From assembly GCA_016781485.1 (NCBI GenBank), contig JADDQH010000012.1, positions 1 to 50,108 of the forward strand: a stretch of 50,108 bases of DNA, in the 5' to 3' direction. The stretch comes from Chloroflexota bacterium. Its GTDB lineage: Bacteria; Chloroflexota; Limnocylindria; Limnocylindrales; CSP1-4. The translations under genes and the position numbers were made by a program. Below, piece after piece: positions 7,245 through 18,387 of the stretch. How positions within the stretch are numbered: position 1 is the first letter of the stretch; every line of letters starts with the position of its first letter. The notes below the pieces were generated by a model. The model searched no databases and had not been told where the DNA came from. It saw only the letters and a program-made list of their open reading frames with translations.

Positions 7245-7760
7245 ATGCCGGACCAGACGACTCCGCCCTTCAAGCGCGCGGTCCTCGGGCTCAGTGGCGG
7301 GCCGACCGACGAGCTCGTCGTCCGTTTCGCGTGCGAGCTGGCCCGGCCACACCGGGCCGAGCTGATCGCGATGCACGTGGTCGAGGTCGACTGGCGCCAC
7401 GATCTCGCGGAGGACGTGTCGAGCGGGAACGTCGAGGCCTCGGCGATCCTCGACCGGGCAGAGGGAGTGGCAGAGCGCTACCGAGTGTCGATGCAGGCTG
7501 AGCTCCTTCAGGCGCGCGACGTCGGGGCAGCCCTCGTCGACGAATCGACGGCCCTCCAGGCCGACGCCATCGTCCTCGGTCTCCCCTACCGGAAGAAGTT
7601 CGGGGGTGACTTCGCGATGGGACGGACCGTCCCGTACGTCCTTCAGAACGCCCCCGGCGGCGTGTTCATCGTGAGAGAGCCGATCGCGAGGAGCGAGGCT
7701 CGCGGCGGCGAACCCGAGACCGCGGTGGGCGCCGGGATGGGCGAGGCGGACCGCCTGTAG
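7245..7760 (+). CDS. Universal stress protein (UspA fold)
   Basis: This 171-residue protein has the alternating strand-helix order of UspA proteins: VLGLSGG near residue 13, a central LIAMHVVEVDW strand, and ADAIVLGLPYRKKFGG near residue 106. The loop FAMGRTVPYVLQNAPGGVFIVRE is the phosphate-binding region, with GRT where ATP-binding members have GS or GT, so nucleotide binding is likely but not certain. It lies between a KimA-like transporter and two RCK proteins. Usp domains often regulate ion transporters, so it may act on the neighbouring transporter. The last 20 residues look disordered. Confidence 0.75.
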   Translation: MPDQTTPPFKRAVLGLSGGPTDELVVRFACELARPHRAELIAMHVVEVDWRHDLAEDVSSGNVEASAILDRAEGVAERYRVSMQAELLQARDVGAALVDESTALQADAIVLGLPYRKKFGGDFAMGRTVPYVLQNAPGGVFIVREPIARSEARGGEPETAVGAGMGEADRL

Positions 7761-7791
7761 GCCGCGGCGACGAACCAACGAAGGAGCTTTC

Positions 7792-8337
7792 GTGACACGG
7801 TCGATCATCGTCGGCTGCGGGCGCGTCGGGGCGGGACTCGCCGAGAGCCTCGAGCAGGCAGGACACGACGTCGCGATCATCGACGTCAACAGCGATGCCT
7901 TCAATCGGCTCCCCTCGGATTTCCGCGGCCGGGCGATGCGCGGGGACGGGACGGACGAGGACGTCCTCCGTCGCGCCGGCGCAGAGGGTGCCGACAGGTT
8001 CTTCGCACTCACCGAGGGGGACAACCGGAACGTGCTCGCGGCACAGCTCGCGAGCGAGACGTTCGGGGTGCGGAACGTGGTCGCCAAGGTGAACGACCCC
8101 GTCCGGGCCGAGGCGTATACGGCCCTCGGGCTCGCCACCATCTGCAGGACGACGATGATGGTCGAGGCGCTCGAGGCGTACAGCGGCCTCCGCCCCGGGA
8201 CGCGAGCCCGAGGCGTCGACCCGGCGCGGGGTCATCACGGCGGCCACGAGCCCCGCGTGGAGCGCGGTAGCGACGCGCGTGGCCGCGGGGTGGATGGCGT
8301 GGCAGCGGATCCCGCCACGCGGATCGCGAGGGGGTAG
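7792..8337 (+). CDS. TrkA-N (RCK_N) domain protein without a recognisable RCK_C domain
   Basis: Residues 1-130 are a Rossmann RCK_N domain that binds NAD(H) or a related nucleotide. It opens with the glycine motif IIVGCGRVGAGLAESL, then Asp-Val-Asn after the second strand and MRGDGTDEDVLRRAG. Such domains gate K+ transporters and channels. The usual RCK_C ligand domain is missing; about 45 residues rich in Gly, Arg, His and Asp take its place and look disordered. The GTG start at 7792 has an AAGGAG site. The next gene, 2 bases later, encodes a full-length paralogue, so the two probably work as a hetero-oligomer. Confidence 0.8.
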   Translation: MTRSIIVGCGRVGAGLAESLEQAGHDVAIIDVNSDAFNRLPSDFRGRAMRGDGTDEDVLRRAGAEGADRFFALTEGDNRNVLAAQLASETFGVRNVVAKVNDPVRAEAYTALGLATICRTTMMVEALEAYSGLRPGTRARGVDPARGHHGGHEPRVERGSDARGRGVDGVAADPATRIARG

Positions 8338-8339
8338 CG

Positions 8340-9050
8340 ATGTACATCATCGTGGTCGGCGGCGGCAAGGTGGGGTACTACCTGACGAAGGAGCTGCTGG
8401 CCGCGGGGCACGAGGTCGTGCTCCTTGAGAAGGACCCGAGGAGGGCGCGGCAGATCGCGGACGAGGTCGGGAGCATCGTGTTGAATCGCGACGGATGCGA
8501 GGGGAAGCATCTGGCGGACGCGGGCGCCAACCGAGCCTCGATCGTCGCCGCAGTGACCGGTGACGACGAGGACAACCTCGTCGTCTGTCAGATGGCCAAG
8601 CACCACTTCGACGTCCCACGGACGATCGCGCGCGTGAACAACCCGCAGAACGAGGTCCTCTTCCGTCACCTGGGCGTCGACGAGATCATCAGCCCGACGC
8701 GGATGATCCTCGCGTCGGTGGAGCAGGACATCCCCGTCCATGAGCTGCTCCACCTCGCCCAGCTGGGCGGTGGCGACCTCGAGCTGATCGAGGCGCAGAT
8801 CGCAGATGACTCCCCCGCCGCCGGGCGTCGCCCGCGCGACATCAACCTTCCCGAGGGCTGCACGCTGTTCGTCCTTCTGCGCGACGAGCAGTTCCAGCCG
8901 ATCCGTCCGGAGACCGTGTTCGAGCCAGGTGACAAGGTGATCGCGATCTCGCGTACGGAGTGCGAGGCACAGCTCCACCGCGAGCTGATCGGCACGGACG
9001 GCACCGACGGGGGTCAGTCGCGCGTCGGCGCGGGCGAAGCCGTCTCCTGA
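8340..9050 (+). CDS. TrkA-like potassium transport regulator (RCK_N + RCK_C)
   Basis: This is a complete single-unit TrkA/KtrA-type protein of 236 residues. The RCK_N domain (about 1-135) carries VVGGGKVGYYLTKEL and the acidic residue after LLEKD that contacts the nucleotide ribose. The RCK_C domain (about 140-220) ends in the FEPGDKVIAISR strand typical of the family. It is a cytoplasmic ring-forming subunit that gates K+ uptake. It starts 2 bases after the preceding RCK_N gene. No TrkH/KtrB membrane subunit is in the window, so the KimA-like protein is the obvious local partner. Confidence 0.88.
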   Translation: MYIIVVGGGKVGYYLTKELLAAGHEVVLLEKDPRRARQIADEVGSIVLNRDGCEGKHLADAGANRASIVAAVTGDDEDNLVVCQMAKHHFDVPRTIARVNNPQNEVLFRHLGVDEIISPTRMILASVEQDIPVHELLHLAQLGGGDLELIEAQIADDSPAAGRRPRDINLPEGCTLFVLLRDEQFQPIRPETVFEPGDKVIAISRTECEAQLHRELIGTDGTDGGQSRVGAGEAVS

Positions 9051-9171
9051 CGGCAACGAGCGGCACGGGCGCCAGACGGCGGTGCGCAAGACGGCGGCGA
9101 GCGAGCGGCACGTCGACGGGCCGCGCGACGACGAGCAGGATCTCAACGCCGCGACGCGCTACTGAGCCGCC

Positions 9172-10056
9172 ATGACCTCCGCCGGGCCCGACATCGGCGC
9201 AAGCGGAGGCAGGACATCATCGTCGGCCACGCCACCGGCGCCCGTCGTCATGCGGCGGGCACTCGTGGTGTGGGGATCGGGGCATCTCGCGCTCGGCGAC
9301 CGACGTGGCTGGGTGCTCCTCGCGCTCCAGGTCCTGAGCGTCGTCTTCCTCGTCGTGCTGGCCTCAGCGTTCCTCGAAGGGAGCCGCGCCTTCCTCGTGT
9401 TCCTCGCGCTCGCGGTCTTCTTCGCCGCGTGGGGCGGGCAGGCCGTGGACGCGCAGCGGAAGGCGGTGGCGGCAGGCGGAAGCCCGGGAGGAGCCATCCA
9501 GCTGCTCGCCCTCGCTCCGGTCGTGGGCATCGTGATGACCGGCTTCTGGCTCGTCGCCGGATCGTCGGGGTCTCCGGAGGCGACGCTCCAGCGCTACGTT
9601 TCGGCGTGGCAGGACCGTCGCGCCGATCTCGCCGCCCAGCTGTTCGTCTCCCCGCCGGCGGCGGATGCGCTCGCCGTGCGCTGGGCTCAGCAGGAGGCGT
9701 ATCTTCGGGATCGCCTCGGGGAGCTGTCGGCGTCAGGCGGGGGCGGACCCGAAGCCGGGATCGATCCCGAACGGCCGTTCCGAAGCCTCGTCGTGACGCT
9801 GCCCGACCAGCCACGGCTCGAACCGGACATACCCGGCACCGAGGCGGATCGCGTGACGGCGTACCTCGAGATCGTCCGCCCCGTGCGCCGTGAGACGACG
9901 TTCCTCGGCATCTTCCCCGCGGCACGTCAGGAGATGGTGCCGGTCGAGCGGGTCGGGCGCGCGGTGCTCCGCGCCGTCCCGCTCGAGCCGCGGACGGGGT
10001 TGGGACGGGAGAACAGGGTCTGGCGGCTCGAGTCGGTCGAGGTGGGCGGCCCGTAG
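9172..10056 (+). CDS. Membrane protein with an extracytoplasmic or cytoplasmic globular tail, function unknown
   Basis: The 294-residue protein has a disordered N-terminus of about 30 residues and three hydrophobic helices near 45-65, 70-88 and 108-128. A soluble part of about 165 residues follows. Near residue 138 the segment SPEATLQRYVSAWQDRRADLAAQLF resembles the first helix of NTF2-like or similar small ligand folds, but this is a weak guess. The N-terminal helices follow a GxGHLALGDRRGW pattern seen in proteins with a short TM2 motif. It lies 121 bases after the RCK gene and before the hsp20 promoter. Function unknown. Confidence 0.6.
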   Translation: MTSAGPDIGASGGRTSSSATPPAPVVMRRALVVWGSGHLALGDRRGWVLLALQVLSVVFLVVLASAFLEGSRAFLVFLALAVFFAAWGGQAVDAQRKAVAAGGSPGGAIQLLALAPVVGIVMTGFWLVAGSSGSPEATLQRYVSAWQDRRADLAAQLFVSPPAADALAVRWAQQEAYLRDRLGELSASGGGGPEAGIDPERPFRSLVVTLPDQPRLEPDIPGTEADRVTAYLEIVRPVRRETTFLGIFPAARQEMVPVERVGRAVLRAVPLEPRTGLGRENRVWRLESVEVGGP

Positions 10057-10098
10057 CGGCTCCGTCGCGACGGTACGTCGCAGTCGGGGGAAGCAACC

Positions 10099-10127
10099 TT
10101 GACAATGGCGTTGTCATGGTTTACCGT
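10099..10127 (+). promoter_or_regulatory. Promoter of the hsp20-hspR-lon operon, with overlapping dyad
   Basis: TTGACA (10099-10104) and TACCGT (10122-10127) are 17 bp apart. The -35 box lies inside the dyad TGACAA-TGGCG-TTGTCA (10100-10116), which could bind HspR, encoded in the operon. The string CTTGACAAT is repeated exactly at the clpB promoter. This supports a shared regulator or at least a shared core promoter. Confidence 0.55.
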
Positions 10128-10135
10128 CTCGCCGT

Positions 10136-10221
10136 TGGCAGCATCTCTACGCTGCCACGAGCCACAGAACGATGAGCACCGCGTCGTGGGCGCAGGTGCA
10201 GTGCACGACCACGAGGAGGTC
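10136..10221 (+). promoter_or_regulatory. Structured 5' leader of hsp20, possible RNA thermometer
   Basis: Downstream of the predicted transcript start, TGGCAGC (10136-10142) pairs with GCTGCCA (10151-10157). Later, GTCGTG pairs with CACGAC just before the ribosome site. The site AGGAGG (10214-10219) itself lies in a small hairpin GACC (10207-10210) / GGTC (10218-10221). A weak stem holding the ribosome site is the arrangement of RNA thermometers that control small heat-shock genes in other bacteria. Melting behaviour is not shown by sequence alone. Confidence 0.35.
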
Positions 10222-10228
10222 CGACACG

Positions 10229-10741
10229 ATGAGCCTTACCCGCCGGACTTCGCCCTTCGGCGAGCTTCTGTCGCTCCGTCAGGCGATGGATCGCCTGTTC
10301 GAGGATTCGTACGTGCGCCCGAGCGGGCTCAGGGCCGCTGAAGACCAGACGCTGCCGCTCGACATCTACGCGACGGAGGACGCGCTCGTCGTCAAGGCCG
10401 CGCTCCCCGGCGTGAAGCCGCAGGACGTGGAGATCACGGTCTCGGGCGACATGCTGACGATCAGCGGCACGTTCAACGAGGAGCGGGAGCAGAAGGGCGA
10501 GCAGTACCTGTTCCAGGAGCTTCGCCGCGGGCGCTTCACGAGGAGCGTCTCGCTTCCCGCCGACCTCGACCGTGACGCGGCGACCGCGAACTTCGAAGAC
10601 GGACTGCTGACGCTGACGATCCCGAAGGCGGAGGAGACGAAGCCGCGGCAGATCCGGATCACGCCCACCACGAGTCATGCATCGAATGCACGGGCCGTCG
10701 GCGGTTCGACCGAGTCGGGGCAGCCGGAGCAGCGAGCGTAG
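10229..10741 (+). CDS. Small heat-shock protein, Hsp20/alpha-crystallin family
   Basis: Small heat-shock proteins hold unfolding proteins in a refoldable state and pass them to DnaK/ClpB. The N-terminal arm (residues 1-45) has RQAMDRLFEDSYV, typical of bacterial class A. The alpha-crystallin domain spans about 46-140: LDIYATEDALVVKAALPGVKPQDVEITV, then the SVSLPADLD motif and the final ANFEDGLLTLTIPKAE. ATG 10229 was chosen over 10172 because AGGAGG precedes it by 9 bases and the protein then starts like family members. It is the first gene of an operon with hspR and lon, the classic set under HspR control. Confidence 0.93.
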   Translation: MSLTRRTSPFGELLSLRQAMDRLFEDSYVRPSGLRAAEDQTLPLDIYATEDALVVKAALPGVKPQDVEITVSGDMLTISGTFNEEREQKGEQYLFQELRRGRFTRSVSLPADLDRDAATANFEDGLLTLTIPKAEETKPRQIRITPTTSHASNARAVGGSTESGQPEQRA

Positions 10742-10775
10742 CCGGCCGCCGCGTCCAGCTGGAGGATCGACTCGG

Positions 10776-11144
10776 ATGTCGACTCGGATGTCAGGCCTCG
10801 GCGAGCGCGTGAGGCGCGACCCGAGCCGCCCCGTCTACGTCATCAGCGTCGCGGCGAGCATCGTCCGGGTCCACCCCCGGACGCTTCGGATCTATGAGGA
10901 CGAGGGCCTCGTCTGCCCCGCCCGCACCCCGACCAACATCAGGCTGTATTCAGAGAACGACATCCGGCGGGTCCTGTGGATCCGCCACCTGACCCAGGAC
11001 CTGGGAGTCAATCTAGCGGGGGTCCGCGTCCTCTTCGAGCTGGAGGAGCGACTCGGCGCCCGCATCCTGGAAACACTCTTCGAACGACCTGGCGACGACG
11101 ACGAGGTCGATTCGGAGGCCGGCGCGGAAGAGCGACCGGCTTGA
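10776..11144 (+). CDS. hspR: HspR-like heat-shock repressor (MerR family)
   Basis: HspR represses heat-shock operons until misfolded protein titrates its co-repressor DnaK. The MerR-type winged helix covers residues 15-85: VYVISVAASIVRVHPRTLRIYEDEGLV is the helix-turn-helix, and the QDLGVNLAGVRVLFELEE stretch is the diagnostic HspR helix. The C-terminus is short and acidic, not the long effector domain of metal-sensing MerR proteins. ATG 10776 has a GGAGGA site. It lies between hsp20 and lon. Likely targets are its own promoter at 10099 and clpB at 15492, which share CTTGACAAT. Confidence 0.88.
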   Translation: MSTRMSGLGERVRRDPSRPVYVISVAASIVRVHPRTLRIYEDEGLVCPARTPTNIRLYSENDIRRVLWIRHLTQDLGVNLAGVRVLFELEERLGARILETLFERPGDDDEVDSEAGAEERPA

Positions 11145-11195
11145 ACCCACGGCGCGCGTTCGGCGCGCCTGAAGCACTCTCCGAAGGAGACCTCG

Positions 11196-13721
11196 ATGCC
11201 TACTCGAACCACCAGAGACGACCCGACGCAGGGATCGCCGCCCGGCGAGGCGACGCGTCATAGGACCGGCGTCCGCGAGCTGCCGCTCGTCGCGCTCCGC
11301 GAAACGGTCATCTTCCCGGAGATGATCGTGCCGCTCCAGGTCGGCCGCGACAAGTCCGTGCAGGCGCTCAATCGCGCCGTCGCCGACGGTTCGCCGATCG
11401 CGCTGGTGACCCAGCGCCAGGCGGACCGGGAGGACATCTCCGACCCGTCGGAGCTGTATGGCGTGGGGACGCTGGCGAAGATCGCCCAGGTCGTCCAGCT
11501 CCAGGACGGGACCGTCCGCGCGATCGTCCAGGGGCAGCAACGACTCCGGCTGCTGTCGTTCGTGCAGTCGGAGCCGTACATCATGGCGGCCGTCGAGCTC
11601 GTCGAAGACGGGGGCCCGGCCGACCTCGAGGTCCAGGCCCTCGTACGGACGGTCCAGTCACAGATAGAGCAGTACGTCCAGTCGGGCGCTCCCGTGCCCC
11701 CCGAGGCAGCGGTCGCGGCGCGCAACATCACGGAGCCCGGCCTGCTCGCGGACATGGTCGCCTACAGCCCTGACATGAGCACGGAGCAGCGCCAGGAGCT
11801 CCTCGAGACGATCGACGTCGCGGAGCGGCTGAAGCTCGTTTCCAACTTCCTCGCGCATCAGATCGAGATCCTGGAGCTGAAGGGCAAGATCCAGTCCGAG
11901 GTCAAGTCCGAGATGGACAAGACCCAGCGCGAGTACATCCTGCGCGAGCAGCTCAAGGCGATCCAGCGCGAGCTCGGCGAGGACGACCCGCAGCAGGCCG
12001 AGATCAACGAGCTGCGCGAGAAGGTCGAGGCGGCCGGGATGCCGGAGGAGATCAAGGCACGGGCGATCAAGGAGATCGACCGGATGAGCCGGATCCCCTC
12101 GGCGTCTCCAGAGGTGGGCGTCATCCGCACGTACGTCGACTGGCTCATCGGGCTCCCGTGGAACGTCGCGACCGACGACAACCTCGATATCAGGGAGGCC
12201 GCTCGGATCCTCGACGAGGACCACTTCGGCCTCGAGAAGATCAAGGAGCGGATCCTCGAATACCTCGCCGTGCGGACGCTCGCGGACACGATCAGGAGCC
12301 CGATCCTGGCCTTCGTCGGACCGCCCGGAGTGGGCAAGACGTCGCTCGGAAAGAGCATCGCGCGGGCGATGGGACGCAAGTTCGTTCGGATGAGCCTCGG
12401 CGGCATCCATGACGAGGCCGAGATCCGGGGACACCGACGGACCTATATCGGCGCGCTGCCGGGCCGCGTCATCCAGAACATCAAGACGGCCGGGTCGAAC
12501 AACCCGGTGTTCATGCTCGACGAGGTCGACAAGATCGGCATGGACTTCCGCGGCGACCCGAGCTCTGCGCTCCTCGAGGTACTCGATCCCGAGCAGAACA
12601 ACACGTTCCAGGACAACTACCTGGAGGTCCCGTTCGACCTGTCCAGGGTGCTGTTCATCGCGACCGGGAACCTGCTCGACCCGATCCCCGCGCCCCTGCG
12701 TGACCGGATGGAGATCATCCAGCTGCCCGGCTACACGCAGCAGGAGAAGATCGAGATCGGCAAGCGGTTCCTCATCCCCAAGCAGATGGAGAACCACGGG
12801 CTGACCGAGAAGCACATCCAGATCACGGACGAGGCGATGGTCGAGGTCGTCCAGGCCTATACCAAGGAGGCCGGAGTCCGGAACCTCGAGCGCGAGATCG
12901 CGAACATCATGCGCAAGGTCGCCCGAACGGTCGCCGAGGGCCGCAAGCGCAAGACGATCGTCGACAGGAAGAAGGTCCTCGAGTTCCTCGGCCCGCCGCG
13001 CTTCGAGTACGGCGAGCTGGAGGCGGAGGACCAGACGGGCGCGGCGACCGGGCTCGTCGTCACCGAGGTCGGCGGCGACGTCGTCGCCGTCGAGGTGACG
13101 AGGATGGAAGGGAAGGAGGACTTCATCCTTACCGGCCAGCTGGGCGAGGTGATGCGGGAATCTGCGCGCGCAGGCCTCTCGTGGATCCGAGCCCATGCGA
13201 GGGAGCTCGGCATCGATCCGGTGGTGTTCGAGAAGAACACGCTCCACATCCACGTCCCCGCGGGAGCGATCCCCAAGGACGGGCCGTCGGCGGGCGTCAC
13301 GATGGCGACCGCGATGGTCAGCGCCCTCACCGGGATCCCCGTCCGAAAGGACGTGGCGATGACAGGTGAGATCACGCTCCGCGGGCGGGTGCTCCCCATC
13401 GGCGGACTGAAGAGCAAGATCCTTGCTGCGCACCTCTCGGGCGCAAGGGCGGTCATCCTGCCTCAGAAGAACGAGAAGGACCTGCGCGACATCCCGGACG
13501 AGATCCGGAAGCAGATCAAGCTCATCCTGGTCGACTCGATGGAGCAGGTGCTGGAGCACGCGCTCCGGCGCAAGCCCCTCGCGATCAAGGCCCCGCGCGC
13601 CGAGGTCATCGACCGCGACACGAAGCTCGACGAGCGGCCGTCGGCGCCCGACAAGGTGACGCGAGGGTTCCCGCCGGCCGAGGTGCCACCGGCCGTCGTC
13701 GCGCCGCCCGACGGGCGCTGA
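11196..13721 (+). CDS. lon: ATP-dependent protease Lon (LonA)
   Basis: Lon degrades damaged and short-lived regulatory proteins in the cytoplasm as a hexamer. The substrate-binding Lon N domain is about residues 25-220, followed by a coiled-coil linker. The AAA+ module has Walker [10 protein letters not shown] near 375 and Walker [12 protein letters not shown]. The protease domain holds the catalytic Ser698 in KDGPSAG and Lys739 in GGLKSK. Length 841 is slightly above the usual 780-820 because of an N-terminal extension of about 20 residues and a Pro-rich tail. An AAGGAG site precedes the ATG. It is the last gene of the hsp20-hspR-lon operon and is followed by a hairpin terminator. Confidence 0.97.
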   Translation: MPTRTTRDDPTQGSPPGEATRHRTGVRELPLVALRETVIFPEMIVPLQVGRDKSVQALNRAVADGSPIALVTQRQADREDISDPSELYGVGTLAKIAQVVQLQDGTVRAIVQGQQRLRLLSFVQSEPYIMAAVELVEDGGPADLEVQALVRTVQSQIEQYVQSGAPVPPEAAVAARNITEPGLLADMVAYSPDMSTEQRQELLETIDVAERLKLVSNFLAHQIEILELKGKIQSEVKSEMDKTQREYILREQLKAIQRELGEDDPQQAEINELREKVEAAGMPEEIKARAIKEIDRMSRIPSASPEVGVIRTYVDWLIGLPWNVATDDNLDIREAARILDEDHFGLEKIKERILEYLAVRTLADTIRSPILAFVGPPGVGKTSLGKSIARAMGRKFVRMSLGGIHDEAEIRGHRRTYIGALPGRVIQNIKTAGSNNPVFMLDEVDKIGMDFRGDPSSALLEVLDPEQNNTFQDNYLEVPFDLSRVLFIATGNLLDPIPAPLRDRMEIIQLPGYTQQEKIEIGKRFLIPKQMENHGLTEKHIQITDEAMVEVVQAYTKEAGVRNLEREIANIMRKVARTVAEGRKRKTIVDRKKVLEFLGPPRFEYGELEAEDQTGAATGLVVTEVGGDVVAVEVTRMEGKEDFILTGQLGEVMRESARAGLSWIRAHARELGIDPVVFEKNTLHIHVPAGAIPKDGPSAGVTMATAMVSALTGIPVRKDVAMTGEITLRGRVLPIGGLKSKILAAHLSGARAVILPQKNEKDLRDIPDEIRKQIKLILVDSMEQVLEHALRRKPLAIKAPRAEVIDRDTKLDERPSAPDKVTRGFPPAEVPPAVVAPPDGR

Positions 13722-13765
13722 GGAGGGCGAGCCGGAGGCTACCGACCACGAGGAACGAGGCGCGC

Positions 13766-13790
13766 GGGCTCAGCGAGGACCGCTGAGCCC
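13766..13790 (+). terminator. Hairpin terminator after lon
   Basis: GGGCTCAGCG (13766-13775) and CGCTGAGCCC (13781-13790) form a perfect 10-bp stem with a 5-base loop, 45 bases after the lon stop. No T-run follows. It is the strongest terminator-like hairpin of the window. Confidence 0.65.
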
Positions 13791-13822
13791 CGCTCGTCCT
13801 CGCCGGTGGCTGAACTAACGCA

Positions 13823-13832
13823 AACGATCGTT
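13823..13832. promoter_or_regulatory. 10-bp palindrome upstream of dnaJ
   Basis: AACGATCGTT is a perfect palindrome 22 bases before the DnaJ start, in a relatively A/T-rich patch of a GC-rich gap. It could be an operator. No clear -35/-10 pair was found around it. Confidence 0.3.
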
Positions 13833-13854
13833 CGACGAGCGGGACCGATCAGCG

Positions 13855-14988
13855 ATGGAGTACAAGGACTACTACGCGACCCTTGGCGTACCGCGCAGCG
13901 CGAGCCAGGCGGACATCAAGAAGGCCTTCCGCAAGCTGGCGCGACAGCACCACCCTGACGTCAACAAGGGTGATGCGAGTTCCGAGCGCCGGTTCAAGGA
14001 AGTCAACGAGGCGCACGACGTCCTGAGCGACCCTGATAAGCGGAAGGCCTACGACGAGCTCGGCGCGAACTGGGAGGCGTACCAGCGTGCCGCGTCGGGC
14101 GGAGGTGCCGGGGGTGGCGCGCGCGGAGCCGGTTCGCCGTTCGCCGGCTTCGGTGGCTCCGAGGGGTTCTCGGGCTTCGGTGGCCCCGGGTCGGGGAACG
14201 TGCGGTTCGAGTTCCACGGTGACCCCGAGGACCTAGCCGGCTACAGCGACTTCTTCCGCACGTTCTTCGCCGGCGGTCGTTCCGGGGTCAGGGAGCGTGA
14301 GCGGACGCGGCGCCGCGCAGAGGACGCCGCCGCTAGCAGCCGGTTCGACGACCTGTTCGGCGGACTGGGCGGGCTCGACTTCGACGAGGGGCCCGGCGCG
14401 ACGAGCTCGGCTCGCCGTCGCCCGGGAACGAGAGGACCGTCACGGGGGCCGGATCATGAAGGCGACGCCGAGATCGGCCTGGAGGAAGCCTTCACGGGGA
14501 CAGCGCGGCTCATCCAGGTGGGTGACAAGCGGCTGGACGTGAAGATCCCGGCAGGGGTCGACACGGGCCACCGGATCCGCCTTTCGGGGCGAACCGGCGC
14601 TGCCGACGGCGGCGACATCTACCTGAACATCAAGGTGCGGGAGCACCCCGTCTTCCAGCGGACGGGAGCGGATCTGCACCGGGAACTCCCCATCACCCTC
14701 GAGGAGGCGTTGCTCGGGCGAGAGGTGGAGGTGGAAACGCTCACGGGCCGTGTGCTCCTGCGGATCCCCCCCGAGACGCAGACGGGCCGCACGTTCAGGC
14801 TCGCGGGCCAGGGGATGCCGCGCTTCAGAGGTCACGGCCGGGGCGATCTGTACGTGAAGACGCGGCTCGTCCTGCCGACGGGGCTCAACGAGGAAGCGCG
14901 TCGTCGCTTCCGCGCGTTCGCTGAGTACGTCGCGCAACCCGACCCGCGAGCGAGCCGCACGGCACGCGCGAGGTCTTCGAATCCTTGA
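13855..14988 (+). CDS. DnaJ-type co-chaperone of the CbpA class (no zinc finger)
   Basis: J-proteins deliver unfolded clients to DnaK and stimulate its ATPase. The J domain (residues 1-70) has the essential HPD motif at 33-35. A Gly/Phe-rich linker covers about 82-125. Two beta-sandwich client domains follow: [15 protein letters not shown]-type near 200 and [22 protein letters not shown] near 280. The four CxxCxGxG repeats of DnaJ are absent, so it is CbpA-like (class B). Length 377 is longer than CbpA (about 306) because of an added acidic/basic linker around 130-195. It stands alone after the lon terminator. DnaK and GrpE genes are not in the window. Confidence 0.93.
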   Translation: MEYKDYYATLGVPRSASQADIKKAFRKLARQHHPDVNKGDASSERRFKEVNEAHDVLSDPDKRKAYDELGANWEAYQRAASGGGAGGGARGAGSPFAGFGGSEGFSGFGGPGSGNVRFEFHGDPEDLAGYSDFFRTFFAGGRSGVRERERTRRRAEDAAASSRFDDLFGGLGGLDFDEGPGATSSARRRPGTRGPSRGPDHEGDAEIGLEEAFTGTARLIQVGDKRLDVKIPAGVDTGHRIRLSGRTGAADGGDIYLNIKVREHPVFQRTGADLHRELPITLEEALLGREVEVETLTGRVLLRIPPETQTGRTFRLAGQGMPRFRGHGRGDLYVKTRLVLPTGLNEEARRRFRAFAEYVAQPDPRASRTARARSSNP

Positions 14989-15010
14989 GTCCCACGAGGA
15001 GAGCCCTTCG

Positions 15011-15459
15011 GTGGATCCCTTCCTCCTCGTGTGGCTGTTCTTCATCCTCTCGTCGCTCCAGCCGCTCATGCGCAAGCGCGTCCTCGACGCCCAGCGCCTC
15101 CGCCTCCTCGGCCAGCTCCAGCGCGCGCGCGGCAGTCGGGCCATCGCACTCATCCACCGTCAGGAGACGCTCAGCTTCCTCGGGTTCCCGCTCGTCCGTA
15201 CATCGACATCAGCGATTCCGAGGCGCTCCTTCGGGCGATCAAGCTGACGGATGACAGTGTCCCGATCGACCTCATCCTCCACACGCCAGGCGGGCTCGTG
15301 CTTGCGGCGGAGCGGATAGCGCGGGCGCTCCGCGACCATCCCGCGCCCGTCCGCGTGCTCGTCCCGCACTACGCCATGTCGGGAGGCACCCTGATCGCGC
15401 TCGCCGCGGACGCGATCGTGATGACGGACGGTGGACGCCGGCAGCGAGAGGCTTCGTGA
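15011..15459 (+). pseudogene. Broken SDH-type Clp-fold serine protease gene (frameshifted and truncated)
   Basis: The remains resemble the serine dehydrogenase proteinase (SDH) family, membrane-anchored Clp-fold peptidases. From GTG 15011 the frame gives a membrane anchor (FLLVWLFFILSSLQPL) and the family block RAIALIHRQETLSFLGFPLVR. At about 15199 the reading moves to another frame, which continues YIDISDSEALLRAIKLTDD and IDLILHTPGGLVLAAERIARAL. It then holds the catalytic block HYAMSGGTLIALAADAIVM with the Ser of MSGG. One missing base between Arg and Tyr explains the shift. The protein then ends, about 110 residues short of normal, with a non-matching tail. Inactivation or assembly error are both possible. 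Confidence 0.7.
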
Positions 15460-15491
15460 TGTCGTCGCCTCCCCGGCCGAGCAGATGAAAC

Positions 15492-15520
15492 TTGACAATC
15501 ATATTGGTAGGTCCTATACA
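15492..15520 (+). promoter_or_regulatory. clpB promoter, near-consensus
   Basis: TTGACA (15492-15497) and TATACA (15515-15520) are separated by exactly 17 bp, a near-consensus housekeeping-sigma promoter. It begins with CTTGACAAT, the same nine bases as at the hsp20 promoter, and CAAT/ATTG form a small dyad around the -35 box. It lies in the gap after the protease pseudogene. Confidence 0.7.
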
Positions 15521-15612
15521 ATCGCCGGTGTCACCAAGACCGCGAGGCGTGCGCAGTCGCGTCCCGATGGATCCGACTCCAACGACTCGCTCAGCTGAGA
15601 GACCCAGGCCAG

Positions 15613-18354
<2,742 letters not shown>

Positions 18355-18387
18355 TCCGACGGACTCTCGGACTCTGCGCACATCCTG

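Noticed and set aside
6054-8141. Open frame of 695 codons opposite the potassium cluster
   Set aside because: It lies antisense to four strongly supported genes. The His/Arg/Asp-rich composition is typical of antisense frames in GC-rich DNA.
15590-15599. Palindrome CTCAGCTGAG near the clpB start as a ribosome-site thermometer
   Set aside because: It is short and self-complementary, not paired with a clear ribosome site, so there is no support beyond the palindrome.
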